The position numbers and the translations under genes are program-made. The notes below the pieces were generated by a model that ran no database searches, was not told the DNA's origin, and was given only the letters and a program-made list of their open reading frames with translations. From assembly GCA_036562635.1 (NCBI GenBank), contig DATCJU010000164.1:1-57383 (forward strand): 57,383 nucleotides of DNA. Reading direction: 5' to 3'. The number at the start of each line of letters is the position of its first letter. Within the stretch, counting starts at the first letter, position 1. The DNA comes from DATCJU01 sp036562635 (GTDB lineage: Bacteria > Actinomycetota > Actinomycetes > Mycobacteriales > Pseudonocardiaceae). Of this stretch, positions 17,231-26,618 are shown piece after piece.

Positions 17231-19587
17231 ACCGGAACCGGCGCGCCCGCGCCTCTCGACCCGGCGGTGTCCGGTGGGAGTCCCGAGCGTCCCGCTGCTC
17301 CAGGCACCGGGACCGTTCCGGGTTCCGTCGCACGCCGCGGGCAGTACTGACCACCCTGCTGATCGGGGTGTCGGTGCTGCTGGGCGCCCCGGTCGCCGGG
17401 CCCACCCCGGCCACGGCGCAACCCGGGCACCTCGGCCCGCACCCCGAACAGGCCTCCGGTCGGCAGCAGGTGGCCCTGGACCTGACGATCGACTCGGTCG
17501 ACCCCCAGGTGGTCACCGTCCACGGTCCGGACACCCTGACGGTACGCGGTCGGATCACCAACCGGGGCGAGCGTCGACTCACCCAGCTCCAGGCCCGGCT
17601 GCAACGGGGTGACTCCCCGAAGGACACGAACGCCCTGCGCAACGCCCTGCGGGGCACCTCCGAGCCCAGCAGGGTGCTCACCGACTTCCAGAGGATCGCC
17701 ACGGAACTCGAGCCCGGGCAGACCACCTCGTTCGAGCTCTCCGTCCCGCTGCACGACCGCCGGTCGCTGCAGATCAATGGGCCGGGGGTGTACCCGCTGC
17801 TGGTGAACGTCAACGGGCGCCCCGACCGAGGGCAGGTCGTCCGGTTGGCGGAGCAGCGTCTGCTGCTGCCGGTGCTCGGTGATCCGGTGCCCTCCTCCGA
17901 CCGGTCCATGCCGCTGACCCTGCTGTGGCCCGTGGTGGACCGTCCCCGGGTCGAACGGGTCGACAGCCGGGGCAGGTTGGTGCTGTCCGGTGACGAACTG
18001 GCCGACTCCCTGGGGCCGGGTGGCCGACTCCACGACCTGGTCCAGGCGGTGGAGCAGGCGGCCCCGCCCGGTTCCCCGCTCGGCAACGCGCTGTGCTTCG
18101 TCGTCGACCCCGACCTGCTGGTCACGGTGGACGGTATGGCCGACGGGTACCTGGTGCGGAGCGGAGAGGGCACCGTCGAGGGCTCCGGGTCCGACATCGC
18201 CGAGGTGTGGCTGGACCAGTTGCGCACCGCGGTGCGGGGCCGCTGCGTGCTGGCCCTGCCGTTCGCCGACCCCGACCTGGTGGCCCTGTCCCGGACCGGA
18301 CTGACCGACCTGACCGAGACCGCGTTCAGCCAGGGCGCCGCCGTGGTGCAGGAACTGCTGGACGTGCAGCCGATCCCCAACACGGCCTGGCCGGCGGGCG
18401 GGCTAGTCGACGAGCGCTCGCTGTCCGAACTGGTCGGGCTGGGGATGCGCACGGTGCTGCTGCGCCCGGAGGGGATGCAGAACGAGCCGACGGCGGGACC
18501 GGTCGGGCTGTCCCTGGGGGAGCGGGGCTCGCAGCTCGGCCCGGTCGCCCTGCCCGTCGACCCGTTGGTGGCGGACGCCCTGGCCCGGACCGCGCCGAAC
18601 CCGGAGGAACAGCGGGACGAGACGACCCGGCGCACCGGGACCAGTCCGGCGGTGCAGGACGCCCTCGGCGCGATGGCGCATCGGGCGTCGACCTCCCCGG
18701 AGTCCCCGCTGCTGGTGGCCCCGCCCCGACGTTGGGACCTGTCCCGGGCCGATCTGGAGGCGCTTCTCAGAGGGATCACCGTGCTGGGGAACCACGGCCT
18801 GGTGCGGCCGACCGGCCTGGCCCAGCTCGCCACCATGCCGGTGGTGTCCGACTCCACGGTCACCTACCCCGTGGAGAACCGTGAGCTGTCCTCACGGATC
18901 GTGACGCAGATCGCCACGGCGTGGCGGACACAGCGCGACCTGTACGACTCGATGGGTCGCGACGACGCCCTGGACGTCACACCGGACGACCTGCTGGCCC
19001 CGGTCCGGCAGGGCCTGCTGCGCGGTGGCTCCACGGCGTGGCGGAGCGACGAGCCCCAGGCCCAGCACTGGGTGTGGCTGGCCAACGACGTACTGGGCGA
19101 GCTGCGCTCGCGGGTGACGGTGGTGCCGGCCTCCACCGAGTACACCCTGGCGTCCTCGGACAGCCCGCTCCCGCTGACCATCTCCAACGAGCTCCCGGTG
19201 AGCATCGACGTGAAGGTCACCGTGCTCGACCCGCCGGGAGTGCGCACCCAGCGCATCGAGGTGCAGCGACTTCCCGCCCGCGGCAGCCGGCCGTTGCTGG
19301 TGTCCGCCGAGGTCTCCCGCTCCGGTCGGTTCAGCATCGACGTGTCGCTGACCACCCCGGGTGGTACCGCACTGGGGCAACCGGTCAGGCTGCGCATGGT
19401 GTCCAGCGCCTACGGCACGGTCACCACGGCCATCACCGCGGCCGCGGCGGTGGCCCTGGTGGTGTTGTCGGCCCGCCGGGTCCTCCGCCGGATCCGGGAT
19501 CGGGCCGGCCGGCGCTCGGCCACCACGGCCAGTACCGGTGCGCCACCCCAGGACGGTGGCGGTCACGAGGAAGGGTCTAGTACTTGA
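17227..19587 (+). CDS. DUF6049 family secreted/membrane protein
   Basis: 786 aa. A basic N terminus of about 40 residues leads into a hydrophobic segment (VLTTLLIGVSVLLGAPVAGP) that acts as signal or anchor. The large extracellular part begins with a beta-rich segment (LTIDSVDPQVVTVHGPDTLTVRG). A second TM helix lies near residues 730-752 (TAITAAAAVALVVLSA), followed by a basic cytoplasmic tail. The gene always seems to sit between a Nudix gene and murJ in actinobacteria. Function unknown; translational coupling at both ends (GTGA and TGATG overlaps) suggests work with MurJ in the envelope. Confidence 0.85.
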   Translation: MNRNRRARASRPGGVRWESRASRCSRHRDRSGFRRTPRAVLTTLLIGVSVLLGAPVAGPTPATAQPGHLGPHPEQASGRQQVALDLTIDSVDPQVVTVHGPDTLTVRGRITNRGERRLTQLQARLQRGDSPKDTNALRNALRGTSEPSRVLTDFQRIATELEPGQTTSFELSVPLHDRRSLQINGPGVYPLLVNVNGRPDRGQVVRLAEQRLLLPVLGDPVPSSDRSMPLTLLWPVVDRPRVERVDSRGRLVLSGDELADSLGPGGRLHDLVQAVEQAAPPGSPLGNALCFVVDPDLLVTVDGMADGYLVRSGEGTVEGSGSDIAEVWLDQLRTAVRGRCVLALPFADPDLVALSRTGLTDLTETAFSQGAAVVQELLDVQPIPNTAWPAGGLVDERSLSELVGLGMRTVLLRPEGMQNEPTAGPVGLSLGERGSQLGPVALPVDPLVADALARTAPNPEEQRDETTRRTGTSPAVQDALGAMAHRASTSPESPLLVAPPRRWDLSRADLEALLRGITVLGNHGLVRPTGLAQLATMPVVSDSTVTYPVENRELSSRIVTQIATAWRTQRDLYDSMGRDDALDVTPDDLLAPVRQGLLRGGSTAWRSDEPQAQHWVWLANDVLGELRSRVTVVPASTEYTLASSDSPLPLTISNELPVSIDVKVTVLDPPGVRTQRIEVQRLPARGSRPLLVSAEVSRSGRFSIDVSLTTPGGTALGQPVRLRMVSSAYGTVTTAITAAAAVALVVLSARRVLRRIRDRAGRRSATTASTGAPPQDGGGHEEGSST

Positions 19588-21485
19588 TGCGGGATCAGCG
19601 CGTGGACGCGGCGGGGAGGGAACCCGGGGAGCCGAACCGCCGCCCCGGCCCGCCGTTCGGTGCCGGGCCGGCGGACGTGACCCAGCCGCTGCGCCCGGTG
19701 CGTGGTGCCACAGCCGTTCCCCGGGGCCGTCCCGTCGGGGTGCCGAACGGGGTGCCCGAGACAGCCACCGAGGTCACCCAGCCGATCGCCCTGGAGGAGA
19801 CCACGCGGCTGCGCCCGGTGGGGCAGGAGGATCCCGTCCCCGCGGAGCAGGACACCGAGCAGGAACAGAAGACCGCCGAGCGGGGCCCGTCGCTGGCCAG
19901 GGCCAGCGGGTCGATGGCCATCGCCACCCTGGTCAGCCGGGTCACCGGCTTCCTGTCCAAGGTGGCCATCGCCGCGGCGCTGGGTGTCGGCGTGGTCAAC
20001 GACTCGTACACGATCGCCAACACCCTGCCCAACATCGTCTACGAGTTGCTGCTCGGCGGTGTGCTCACCAGCGTCGTGGTCCCGGTGCTGGTGCGGGCGC
20101 AGAAGGACGATCCCGACAACGGGGAGGCCTACACCCAGCGGCTGCTGACCCTGGCCACGGTGGTGCTGGTGGTGGCCACCGCCCTGGCGGTCCTGGCGGC
20201 TCCGCTGCTCACGCGCCTCTACCTGGACGACTCGCCCGGCTCCCAGGCCAACGCCGACCTGGCCACCGCGTTCGCCTACCTGCTGCTGCCCGAGATCGTG
20301 TTCTACGGGATCGGGGCGCTGTTGCAGGCGATCCTGAACACCCAGGGCGTCTTCGGGCTGCCCGCGTGGGCCCCGGTGCTGAACAACGTGGTCGTCCTGG
20401 TGACCGTCGGGGTCTACGCGCTCCTGCCGGGGGACATCACCCTCGACCCGGTTCGGATGACCGACGCCCACCTGCTCGTGCTGGGTGTCGGCACCACCAT
20501 GGGCATCGTGGTGCAGGCGTTGGTGATGCTGCCCGCGCTGCGACGCACCGGGTTCCGCTGGCGCTGGCGCTGGGGCTGGGACCGGCGGTTGTCGGAGTTC
20601 GGCGGCCTGGCCCTGTGGGTGATCGGCTACGTCGGGATCAGCCAGGTCGGTTACATCGTCATCACCCGGGTGGCCTCCGGTGCGGACGCCGGCAGCGTGA
20701 CCGCCTACAGCCTGGCCTGGCTGCTGCTGCAGATGCCCTACGGCATCCTCGGGGTCTCGCTGCTGACCGCGATCATGCCGCGGATGAGCCGGGCCGCCGC
20801 CGACGGGGACATCCCGGGGGTGGTGTCCGACCTGTCGCTGGGCAGCCGGTTGTCCGCGGTGATGCTGGTTCCGATCAGCGGCCTGCTCACCGTGCTCGGC
20901 CCTGAGCTCGCGGTGCTGATGTTCTCGTACGGCAACTCGGACATCGCCCAGGCCGAGCGACTGGGCCGGACCCTCGCCGCGTCGGCGTTCGGTCTGCTGC
21001 CCTACGCGGTGGTGATGCTCCAGCTGCGGGTGTTCTACGCGATGAAGGACTCCCGCACCCCCACCCTGATCATGGTGTTGATCACCGCGGTCAAGGTGCC
21101 GCTGTCGCTGGCGTGCCCGCAGGTGCTGCCACCCGAGCAGGTGGTCCTGGGTCTGGCGTTCGTGAACTCGTTCGGGTTCGTGGTCGGGGCGGTCGTCGGG
21201 GAGGTCTGGCTGCGCACCAGGCTGGGTCGGCTGCAGACCGGTCGGGTGCTGCGGACCGTGCTGATCTCGATCGTGGGCACGGTGGTGGGCTCGCTCGCCG
21301 CCTACGGGATCACGATGTTGGGAGAGCGGCTGCTGCCGTCCGGCGGCCTGACCCAGGCCGTGGTGACGTTGCTGGTAGCGGGCCCGGTGGGCCTGGTCGT
21401 GGCCTACGGCGCGTTGATGTTGCTGCGTGCCGAGGAACTGCGGCCGGCGCTGCAACGACTGTCCGGTTTGGTGCGTCGACGTTGA
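19587..21485 (+). CDS. murJ: Lipid II flippase MurJ (MviN)
   Basis: 632 aa. About 110 N-terminal residues are polar and disordered (Pro, Arg, Thr-Gln repeats such as VTQPLRP and VTQPIAL). The membrane part follows with ASGSMAIATLVSRVTGFLSK, the MurJ start, and about 14 helices. LPNIVYELLLGGVLTSVVVPV is a strong family match. Moves lipid II across the membrane for peptidoglycan synthesis. ATG 19587 overlaps the DUF6049 stop (TGATG); TTG 19584 is less likely. In Mycobacterium tuberculosis MurJ is fused to a pseudokinase domain, which here is a separate downstream gene. Confidence 0.95.
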   Translation: MRDQRVDAAGREPGEPNRRPGPPFGAGPADVTQPLRPVRGATAVPRGRPVGVPNGVPETATEVTQPIALEETTRLRPVGQEDPVPAEQDTEQEQKTAERGPSLARASGSMAIATLVSRVTGFLSKVAIAAALGVGVVNDSYTIANTLPNIVYELLLGGVLTSVVVPVLVRAQKDDPDNGEAYTQRLLTLATVVLVVATALAVLAAPLLTRLYLDDSPGSQANADLATAFAYLLLPEIVFYGIGALLQAILNTQGVFGLPAWAPVLNNVVVLVTVGVYALLPGDITLDPVRMTDAHLLVLGVGTTMGIVVQALVMLPALRRTGFRWRWRWGWDRRLSEFGGLALWVIGYVGISQVGYIVITRVASGADAGSVTAYSLAWLLLQMPYGILGVSLLTAIMPRMSRAAADGDIPGVVSDLSLGSRLSAVMLVPISGLLTVLGPELAVLMFSYGNSDIAQAERLGRTLAASAFGLLPYAVVMLQLRVFYAMKDSRTPTLIMVLITAVKVPLSLACPQVLPPEQVVLGLAFVNSFGFVVGAVVGEVWLRTRLGRLQTGRVLRTVLISIVGTVVGSLAAYGITMLGERLLPSGGLTQAVVTLLVAGPVGLVVAYGALMLLRAEELRPALQRLSGLVRRR

Positions 21486-21725
21486 CGAGAGGACCGGGCT
21501 CGCCGGGACGTTCCGGCGGGCCCGGTGTCCGTTGTGCACGGTGGGGTGCGGAGGGGGTGGGAAGATGCTGCTTTCGACCGGAACGGGGTCACTCCATGCG
21601 GAGTCCCCGCGGCTCGTCCTCCATCGTCCACTCCGGCTTTCCCGTACCCTCGACATGGAGTCTCCGTTGCGCCGTGGGACCGTCCGGTGTTCTCGCCGAG
21701 CGCGCGGATCGGGGGATGTACTCGG

Positions 21726-23279
21726 GTGACTGGGAAGCCGACCGACCACACCGCCCCGCGCCGGAACGAAGCCGGTGCGGTGCCTAGTCCTGCCGGGCTT
21801 ACCCCGGGTGTGATCGTGGGCGAGGGCCGCTACCGACTGCTGGCCCAGGTGGGGGCGGACGTCCGCTGTGGAGCGGAGTTGTGGCGTGCCCGGGACGGGG
21901 CACTCGGCCGGGACGTCGCGCTGACGATCCTGACCGGAGATCCCGCCAACCCGTCGGTTGCGCGCGACGCCCGCCGTTCCCTGGAGCGGGCCATGCACAT
22001 CGGTGGCTTCATCCACCCCGGAATGGCCCGGGTGCTGGACGTGTTGGGCCCCGGCCCGGTTCCGGGGGACCCGCCCCACGTGCTGGGCATCGTGGTCGCC
22101 GAGTGGACCCAGGGCCGCGACCTGGTGGACCTGCTGCGGGAGGGCCCGTTGCAGGCACCGGTCGCCGCGCGGCTGCTCCGGTCGCTGGCCGCGGCGGTGG
22201 AGGCCGCGCACCACACGGGCCTGGTGCTGGGCACCGACCACCCGCAGCGCATCCGGGTCACGCCGGAGGGCGAGGCGCGGTTGGCGTTCCCCTGCCCCCG
22301 GCCGGAGGCGACGCCCCGCGACGACGTGCGCGGTGTCGGGGCGGTGCTGTACCTGATGCTGACCGGTTACTGGGCACTGCCGGGTGGCCGGCCCGCCCTG
22401 CCGCCGGCCCCGGTCGGCCCCGACGGGGTGGTGGTCGCCCCGCGCACCCTGGTGCCCACGGTGCCGCACGAGCTGTCCGCGATCGCGGTGCGCAGCCTGG
22501 TGGACACCAGCATCGCCGGGGTGCGTACCGGAGCGGCGATCCTGCAGGTGCTGGAGCGGGTGGTCGCGGCCGCCGAGCTGGAGGAGGAACGGAACGCCTC
22601 CCGCACGATGACCCCGGACGGCCGACTCGTGTCGCCGGAGGAGCTGCGGGAGCTCGAGCGGCGCCGCAAGCTGGGCGTGGGTATGGCCGTGCTGATCACG
22701 GCCTGTGTCGTGGTGCTCGGCTGGCTGGGCTTCCAGATGATCAGCCTGTTCACCGACTCCGGCTCGACCGTGCCGCCGCTGGTGGTGGGCAACCAGCCGG
22801 TGGGTGGGGCGCCGCCCGGCCAGCAGGACGACCGACCGGACGCCAGGCCCGTCGACGTGGACTCACTGGCGGTCTACAACGTCAAGGGGGACGCGGACAA
22901 CGCCGAGCAGGTCGGCAAGGCGGTGGACGGCGACCCGGACACCAGCTGGAAGACGGAGATCTACCAGCAGCAGTTCCCACAGGACAAGCCGGGGATCGGG
23001 CTGCGGTTCTCCTTCCGCGAGGCGGTGTCCCTGGCCCAGGTGAACATCGACTCGCCGAGCGACGGCACGGTGGTGGAGATCCGTGCCGCGACCTCGGAGA
23101 AGCCCGACCTGAAGGACACCGTCAAGATCGGTGAGGCCCGGTTGGTGAACGGGCGGACCGAGGTCCACATCGACAATCCCGAGCCGGTACGGCACGTGGT
23201 GCTGTGGATCACCGAGTTGAGCGGCAGCGCGGGACAGCAGCGCTCGGAGATCTCCGAAGTGGAGTTCCTGGGATATTGA
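21726..23279 (+). CDS. Membrane pseudokinase with C-terminal discoidin-like domain
   Basis: 517 aa. Residues about 30-290 form a Ser/Thr-kinase-like fold: GRYRLLAQVGADVRCGAELWRARD matches kinase subdomain I. The catalytic HRD and DFG are absent (GTDHPQRIRVTPEGEARLAF in their place), so it should be inactive. A TM helix lies near 320-342 (VGMAVLITACVVVLGWLGFQ). The extracellular C terminus (about 380-515) looks like an F5/8-type beta-sandwich. This corresponds to the cytoplasmic and periplasmic tail of mycobacterial MviN, where a phosphorylated pseudokinase recruits FhaA. It probably regulates MurJ. GTG 21726 is the chosen start; TACCCT at 21645-21650 may be its -10. Confidence 0.85.
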   Translation: MTGKPTDHTAPRRNEAGAVPSPAGLTPGVIVGEGRYRLLAQVGADVRCGAELWRARDGALGRDVALTILTGDPANPSVARDARRSLERAMHIGGFIHPGMARVLDVLGPGPVPGDPPHVLGIVVAEWTQGRDLVDLLREGPLQAPVAARLLRSLAAAVEAAHHTGLVLGTDHPQRIRVTPEGEARLAFPCPRPEATPRDDVRGVGAVLYLMLTGYWALPGGRPALPPAPVGPDGVVVAPRTLVPTVPHELSAIAVRSLVDTSIAGVRTGAAILQVLERVVAAAELEEERNASRTMTPDGRLVSPEELRELERRRKLGVGMAVLITACVVVLGWLGFQMISLFTDSGSTVPPLVVGNQPVGGAPPGQQDDRPDARPVDVDSLAVYNVKGDADNAEQVGKAVDGDPDTSWKTEIYQQQFPQDKPGIGLRFSFREAVSLAQVNIDSPSDGTVVEIRAATSEKPDLKDTVKIGEARLVNGRTEVHIDNPEPVRHVVLWITELSGSAGQQRSEISEVEFLGY

Positions 23280-23343
23280 TCCGTCAGTAGTCACCCGTGG
23301 GTGGGTCGCTCGGGTGATCGAAGACGCTGGATATCCTCTGCCT

Positions 23344-23952
23344 GTGACCGCCCCCACCAGTTCGGACGCTGACCTCATCGCGGCCCACGCCGCCGGCGAC
23401 CCGCACGCGTTCTCCGAACTGGTACGCCGTCACCAGGACCGTATGTGGGCAGTGGCCCTGCGCACGCTCCGTGATCCGGAGGAGGCCGCGGACGCGTTGC
23501 AGGAGGCGTTCATCTCCGCCTTCCGTGCGGCGTCCTCGTTCCGTGCCGAGTCGCAGGTGACCACCTGGTTGCACCGGATCGTGGTGAACGCGTGCCTGGA
23601 CCGGGTGCGCCGCAGGCAGAGCCGTCCGACCGTGCCCCTACCGCAGGAGGGTGCCACCGATCCCCCCGCCCTGGGCGACGCGATGTCCGAGCGGGAGACG
23701 CGAATGGTGGTACAGGAAGCGCTTGCCGAATTGCCCGACGAGCAACGAGCGGCGATCGTTTTGGTGGACGTCGAGGGGTACTCGGTGTCGGAGACCGCAC
23801 AGCTGTTGGGTGTCGCCGAGGGCACCGTGAAGAGCCGGTGTGCTCGGGGACGCGCAAAGCTCGCCAAACTCCTCGGGCACCTGCGGAACCCGGATGCAGG
23901 TGCGAACGTCCCAGATGACGCAGTGAGCACGCGTCGACAGGAGGGACGATGA
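23344..23952 (+). CDS. sigM: ECF RNA polymerase sigma factor SigM
   Basis: 202 aa. Sigma-70 region 2 covers residues about 20-85 (FSELVRRHQDRMWAVALRTL, DALQEAFISAFRAASSFR, TWLHRIVVNACLDRVRRR). Region 4 is at about 130-180 (LAELPDEQRAAIVLVDVEGY, SVSETAQLLGVAEGTVKSRC). By position before an anti-sigma gene and trxB it corresponds to actinobacterial SigM. GTG 23344 lies 6 nt downstream of TATCCT, so a leaderless transcript is likely; an ATG at 23314 would place the -10 inside the gene. The anti-sigma ATG overlaps its stop. Confidence 0.93.
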   Translation: MTAPTSSDADLIAAHAAGDPHAFSELVRRHQDRMWAVALRTLRDPEEAADALQEAFISAFRAASSFRAESQVTTWLHRIVVNACLDRVRRRQSRPTVPLPQEGATDPPALGDAMSERETRMVVQEALAELPDEQRAAIVLVDVEGYSVSETAQLLGVAEGTVKSRCARGRAKLAKLLGHLRNPDAGANVPDDAVSTRRQEGR

Positions 23953-24785
23953 CCGGCAACGAGGGGCGAGGCCACGAGCTCGACCCGGGCTGTGGGCCTC
24001 GTGCGGGGGAGCCGGAAGGACGGTGGTCCCTCGATCTCCTCGCCGACCTGCACGCAGGCGTGCTTGATCCGCAGGTCGAGGCCGAGCTGCGCCCGAAGGC
24101 GGAGGCGGATCCGGAGGCACGGGCCATCCTCGCGGCACTGGACGCCACGGTGGCCGACCTGGCCGGCCTGCCCAAGGTGAGGATGCCCGACGACGTGGCC
24201 GCCCGTATCCACGCGGCACTGGCCGCTGAGGCAGCGGCCGCGGCTGCCGCGCGCACCGGACACGTCGAATCACCGCCGTCCACGGCTCCTGTGGTGGACA
24301 TCACGGCGGCTCGCCGGCGGCGCCGGAACCGGTGGCTGGGCTGGGGCTCCGGCCTGCTGGCCGCGGCGGCGGCCGTGTTCGGCGTCGTCATGGTGGCGCT
24401 GCCCGAGGAGGAGGTCGGCACACCGATCGCGGGTGGCCAGTCGGTGGCCTCGCCTCCGGCACAGGAGCAACCGGCCTCCCTGCCACCGCTGACGTTGCAG
24501 CAGGAGGACCTGGAGCGCGGTTCGGCCGGGGTGCCGGTCAGCGAGCTGCTGGGGGCCCGGGACTACGGCCCGCTGGAGAACTCGGAGCGGTTGCGCGGCT
24601 GCCTGCAGGGTGGCGGCATCTCCGCGGAGCCGCTCGGCGTCCGGGAGGTCCGGCTGGACGGCAGGACCGCGGTGGCGGCGTTGCTGGGTACCTCCGACTT
24701 CCGGCTCCGGCTGATCGTGGTGGACCCCGCCTGTACGGCCGACGATCCCAAGGTTCTCTCCGACACCGTCATCGGCGAGCGCTGA
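23949..24785 (+). CDS. rsmA: Anti-sigma-M factor (RsmA-type)
   Basis: 278 aa. The N-terminal cytosolic half contains LDLLADLHAGVLDPQVEAEL, resembling the sigma-binding part of actinobacterial anti-sigma factors. A TM helix lies at about residues 121-142 (WLGWGSGLLAAAAAVFGVVM). The outer C-terminal half is Pro/Glu rich then folded. There is no HxxxCxxC zinc motif, so the redox-sensing ZAS class is excluded. ATGA overlap with sigM implies equimolar synthesis. The name follows position and architecture; note rsmA is also used for an unrelated rRNA methylase. Confidence 0.82.
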   Translation: MTGNEGRGHELDPGCGPRAGEPEGRWSLDLLADLHAGVLDPQVEAELRPKAEADPEARAILAALDATVADLAGLPKVRMPDDVAARIHAALAAEAAAAAAARTGHVESPPSTAPVVDITAARRRRRNRWLGWGSGLLAAAAAVFGVVMVALPEEEVGTPIAGGQSVASPPAQEQPASLPPLTLQQEDLERGSAGVPVSELLGARDYGPLENSERLRGCLQGGGISAEPLGVREVRLDGRTAVAALLGTSDFRLRLIVVDPACTADDPKVLSDTVIGER

Positions 24786-24865
24786 CCGCATCCTCGGGCG
24801 AACCCCCGGGGATGCGGTCGGCCGCCCGGCCGACATCGTCCGGCTCTGTGCCACTGCTCACCGCC

Positions 24866-24892
24866 GGGAACAGGCGTCCCTAGGATCGCGTT
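24866..24892 (+). promoter_or_regulatory. SigR/SigH-type promoter of trxBA
   Basis: GGGAAC at 24866-24871, then 18 nt, then GTT at 24890-24892. This matches the GGAA(Y)-N18/19-GTT consensus of the thiol-stress sigma factors SigR (Streptomyces) and SigH (Mycobacterium), whose classic targets include trxBA. A TAGGAT at 24881-24886 might give a second, housekeeping start. Transcription would begin about 90 nt before trxB. Confidence 0.65.
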
Positions 24893-24988
24893 GAAGCCCG
24901 GTGCGTCCCCCTGATCGTTCGGTGGGGCCGGACGATTCCGTGGGGCGCTTGGACGGCCGCAGTCGGCCAGGAGACGGAGGGGCAACCC

Positions 24989-25990
24989 GTGACGAGCGAG
25001 ATCCGCGACCTGATCATCGTCGGATCCGGACCGGCCGGGTACACCGCCGCGGTGTACGCCGCCCGCGCCCAGTTGCGCCCGCTGGTCTTCGAGGGCACCC
25101 AGTACGGCGGCGCCCTGATGACCACGACCGAGGTGGAGAACTACCCCGGCTTCCGGGACGGGATCATGGGCCCGGAGCTGATGGAGCAGATGCGGGCGCA
25201 GGCCGAGCGGTTCGGCGCCGAGTTGCGCACCGAGGACGTGGAGGCCCTGGACCTGACCGGTCCGGTCAAGAAGGCCACGGTCAACGGGGTCGAGTACGCC
25301 GCCCGCGCGGTGATCCTGGCCATGGGTGCCGCACCGCGTTACCTGGGGGTGCCGGGCGAGTCCGAGCTGCTGGGTCGGGGTGTCTCCTCCTGTGCCACCT
25401 GCGACGGGTTCTTCTTCCGCGAGCACGACATCGCGGTGATCGGTGGCGGCGACTCGGCGATGGAGGAGGCCACCTTCCTGACCCGGTTCGCCCGGTCGGT
25501 GACGATCATCCACCGCCGCGAGGAGTTCCGCGCCTCGAAGATCATGCTGGAGCGGGCCCGGGCGAACGAGAAGATCCGTTGGATCACCAACACCGTGGTC
25601 ACCGAGGTGCTCGGTGAGGGCACGGTGTCCGGGCTGCGCCTGCGCAACACCGTCACCGGGGAGGAGTCCACCCTGCCGGTGACCGGCATGTTCGTCGCGA
25701 TCGGCCACGACCCGCGCAGCGAGCTGGTGCGCGGCCAGGTGGAGCTGGACGAGGCGGGGTACGTGAAGGTGCGCCACCCGAGCACCGCCACCAACCTGCC
25801 GGGCGTGTTCGCCGCCGGTGACCTAGTGGACCGGAACTACCGGCAGGCGATCACCGCCGCCGGGTCCGGGTGTGCTGCGGCGATCGACGCCGAACGCTGG
25901 CTGGCCGAGCACGGTGAGGCCACGGCGCACGTCAGCTCCGAGCACGTGGGCGGCGGGTACAGCGCCCAGACCGCCGCGGCCGTCGACTGA
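24989..25990 (+). CDS. trxB: Thioredoxin-disulfide reductase
   Basis: 333 aa flavoprotein. FAD-binding GSGPAGYTAAVYAAR is at the N terminus, the redox-active CATC is in SSCATCDGFFF near residues 134-140, and the NADPH-binding motif is GGGDSAMEEA. The C-terminal FAD contact is PGVFAAGDLVDRNYRQAITA. Transfers electrons from NADPH to TrxA. The GTG is preceded by GGAGG. After the last motif a 30-residue His/Ser tail is slightly longer than usual. Part of a probable trxB-trxA operon with a SigR-type promoter. Confidence 0.97.
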   Translation: MTSEIRDLIIVGSGPAGYTAAVYAARAQLRPLVFEGTQYGGALMTTTEVENYPGFRDGIMGPELMEQMRAQAERFGAELRTEDVEALDLTGPVKKATVNGVEYAARAVILAMGAAPRYLGVPGESELLGRGVSSCATCDGFFFREHDIAVIGGGDSAMEEATFLTRFARSVTIIHRREEFRASKIMLERARANEKIRWITNTVVTEVLGEGTVSGLRLRNTVTGEESTLPVTGMFVAIGHDPRSELVRGQVELDEAGYVKVRHPSTATNLPGVFAAGDLVDRNYRQAITAAGSGCAAAIDAERWLAEHGEATAHVSSEHVGGGYSAQTAAAVD

Positions 25991-26106
25991 GTCCTTCCCG
26001 CTCCGGGGTCGGTGTCCTGCCGGTCCCGGTTCCCACAGACGTCCGGCACCGGGCGGGTCACCGTTCGGCCGGTACCCGACACGCCGTCCCCAGATTGGAG
26101 TGAGCA

Positions 26107-26433
26107 ATGGCCGGCAGCACCGTCACCGTCACCGACACCACGTTCGCCGACGAGGTCCTCACCAGCGAGAAGCCGGTTCTGGTCGACTTCTGGGCCACCT
26201 GGTGCGGTCCGTGCAAGATGGTCGCCCCGGTGCTGGAGGAGATCGCCGCCGAGTACTCCGACAAGATCACGGTCGCCAAGCTGGACATCGACGCGAACCC
26301 GGAGATCACCCGGCAGTTCCAGATCATGTCCGTGCCCACCCTGATCCTGTTCAAGGACGGTAAGCCGGAGCGGAAGATCGTCGGCGCCAAGCCGAAGGCC
26401 GCCCTGCTCAACGACCTCGCCGACTACCTGTGA
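26107..26433 (+). CDS. trxA: Thioredoxin
   Basis: 108 aa. The active site WCGPC is in DFWATWCGPCKMVAPVLEEI (residues about 26-45), and the cis-Pro is in IMSVPTLILF. Reduced by the adjacent TrxB; reduces protein disulfides such as those in ribonucleotide reductase. ATG with GGAGTGAGC upstream. A strong terminator follows directly, closing the trx operon. Confidence 0.98.
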   Translation: MAGSTVTVTDTTFADEVLTSEKPVLVDFWATWCGPCKMVAPVLEEIAAEYSDKITVAKLDIDANPEITRQFQIMSVPTLILFKDGKPERKIVGAKPKAALLNDLADYL

Positions 26434-26451
26434 GTCGACTGTTCGACACGG

Positions 26452-26484
26452 CAGCCCACCAGCCGGTAACCGGCTGGTGGGCTG
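26452..26484 (+). terminator. Intrinsic terminator after trxA
   Basis: A nearly perfect palindrome of 33 nt (16-nt arms around one central base; about 14 usable base pairs) followed by TTCACTTTC. It begins 18 bp after the trxA stop. Confidence 0.85.
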
Positions 26485-26618
26485 TTCACTTTCGTATGAA
26501 CACGTGACCACCCGACAGCAGGAAGTAGCCCCGCCCGTGGTCCGCTCACCGGCACGGCACAATAAGGAGGCACGCATTCGCGCCGGTGGTACCGGCGCCC
26601 GGACCGAGCGAGGGGTGC

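Noticed and set aside
19563..22469. 968-aa minus-strand ORF opposite murJ and the pseudokinase gene
   Set aside because: Antisense to two well-supported genes and to their intergenic region; repetitive His/Gln/Arg composition.
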